Source: Hyphomicrobiales bacterium | Lineage (GTDB): Bacteria; Pseudomonadota; Alphaproteobacteria; Rhizobiales; Rhizobiaceae | Assembly: GCA_900466475.1 (NCBI GenBank) | Contig: UBMI01000003.1 | Location: 1 to 64,000 of the forward strand | Direction: 5' to 3' | DNA: 64,000 nt | In this document: positions 63,383 through 64,000 of the stretch, in pieces | How positions within the stretch are numbered: the first letter of the stretch is position 1 | How the letters are laid out: each line of letters begins with the position of its first letter | Translations under genes and position numbers: made by a program | The notes under the pieces: model-generated | Told to the model about the DNA's origin: nothing | Database searches by the model: none | The model's input: only the letters and a program-made list of their open reading frames with translations

Positions 63383-64000
63383 CTACTGCCCGAGCTTGAA
63401 GGTCAGCTTGTCGATCTTGCCGGTGAATTTGAATGGAGCGTCGTACCGATATTCGATCATGGTGACCCCTGTGCGCGTGTCCTGTCCAACGTCGAAGCTT
63501 TCGTCCTCCGGAAAGGTAACCGGGGTCGTATGGTCCAGCGAGTTTGTCGCCACCTCCTTGCCGTCCACCGACAGGATGCCGCTACCGCCCTTGCCGAGGC
63601 CCGGACCATCGGACTTGAACTCGAAGACGATTTGATGCTTGCCGGGTTCCAGTTCCGGCCCTTCCCACATCGTGCGCTTGAGGTCGAGAAGGTTGTAAAG
63701 AAACACAACCTTGCCCCGTCCGACGCCGAAGTCGCCTTTGCTAAGAAACAGACCATAACCGCCGAACCGTCCGCCCTCGGTCACGATCATGCCGTCCGCA
63801 CCGCCTTCGGGTATCTCGACCTCGGCCGTGATCGTATAGGACTTGTTGAGGACACTCGGTGCAGCGCTGGGCGGCACACCGCTCAGTGCCCCCGAATAGG
63901 TGAACTCGGTTCGCCCGGCCGTCAGGTTGGGGCGCGGCGTGTTCCAGCGGGAAAGCGTCGAATTGTCGAGCGGCAGCACGTCGTACTTCTTCGCCTCGGA
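63383..64000 (-). CDS. Arylsulfatase, C-terminal part (5' end outside window)
   Basis: The visible 205 residues match the C-terminal beta domain of large bacterial arylsulfatases: YDVLPLDNSTLSRWNTPRPN, SYTITAEVEIPEGGADGMIV, EGGRFGGYGLFLSKGD, GKHQIVFEFKSDGPGLGKGG and the end FKFTGKIDKLTFKLGQ. The catalytic C-x-P-x-R segment is beyond the window edge. The frame is open to base 64000. It would release sulfate from organic esters, probably in the periplasm. Confidence 0.85.
   Translation of the reverse strand, partial: SEAKKYDVLPLDNSTLSRWNTPRPNLTAGRTEFTYSGALSGVPPSAAPSVLNKSYTITAEVEIPEGGADGMIVTEGGRFGGYGLFLSKGDFGVGRGKVVFLYNLLDLKRTMWEGPELEPGKHQIVFEFKSDGPGLGKGGSGILSVDGKEVATNSLDHTTPVTFPEDESFDVGQDTRTGVTMIEYRYDAPFKFTGKIDKLTFKLGQ

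Overview
The window reads as accessory DNA, probably a plasmid or chromid region, of a Rhizobiaceae-type alphaproteobacterium (Rhizobium, Sinorhizobium or Agrobacterium relatives). The evidence is a ROSE-controlled small heat-shock gene, two SyrB-like proteins, several HWE/HisKA_2 kinases, the small families DUF982, DUF1488 and DUF6481, and rhizobial-type insertion-sequence debris. No rRNA, tRNA, CRISPR array or replication origin was recognised.

Layout. 1-7.2 kb is a stress and glycan block: the 3' end of one groEL, a GT4 glycosyltransferase, a glycogen-debranching-type glucosidase, a ROSE thermometer with two Hsp20 genes, and a periplasmic HtrA protease. 7.4-20.7 kb holds two type II toxin-antitoxin pairs with palindromic operators, a frameshifted HWE kinase, cold-shock genes, SyrB-like proteins, many small rhizobial proteins, and fragments of IS3, IS6, IS66, LysR and a hydrolase. 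21-27 kb is signalling: GGDEF-EAL plus HD-GYP (c-di-GMP turnover), then a KaiC-like ATPase translationally coupled to a pseudoreceiver-HWE kinase, next to a dead receiver. 27.3-34.9 kb is a decayed prophage (DUF2213, SGNH hydrolase, gpF-like head protein, terminase small subunit, tail remnant) joined to an oxidoreductase fragment and IS3/IS110 pieces. 36-42.4 kb holds a Cas2-like SinR-type protein, a LOV histidine kinase with its response regulator, a broken PAS kinase, and an RsbQ-like hydrolase coupled to a PAS hybrid kinase. 42.4-47 kb is mostly debris (ExoX, 2'-5' RNA ligase and receiver fragments, and a partial second copy of the SinR-like gene). 48-52.6 kb is a manA-GT4-GH130 mannose-glycan operon. 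53.7-56.3 kb is a complete groESL under a degenerate CIRCE, with a frameshifted groES tail. 56.6-64 kb has a receiver, a FixJ-type regulator with a periplasmic-sensor kinase, and envelope or secreted proteins (HAD phosphatase, Gly-rich protein, outer-membrane barrel, arylsulfatase).

How it may work together (inference): the intact genes suggest an environmental-stress island that senses light, small molecules and energy state, remakes the proteome with chaperones and a protease, and builds or recycles protective glycans. Intact and broken copies are mixed. Many breaks are single-base changes at short homopolymers, so sequencing error must be excluded before calling each one a pseudogene.
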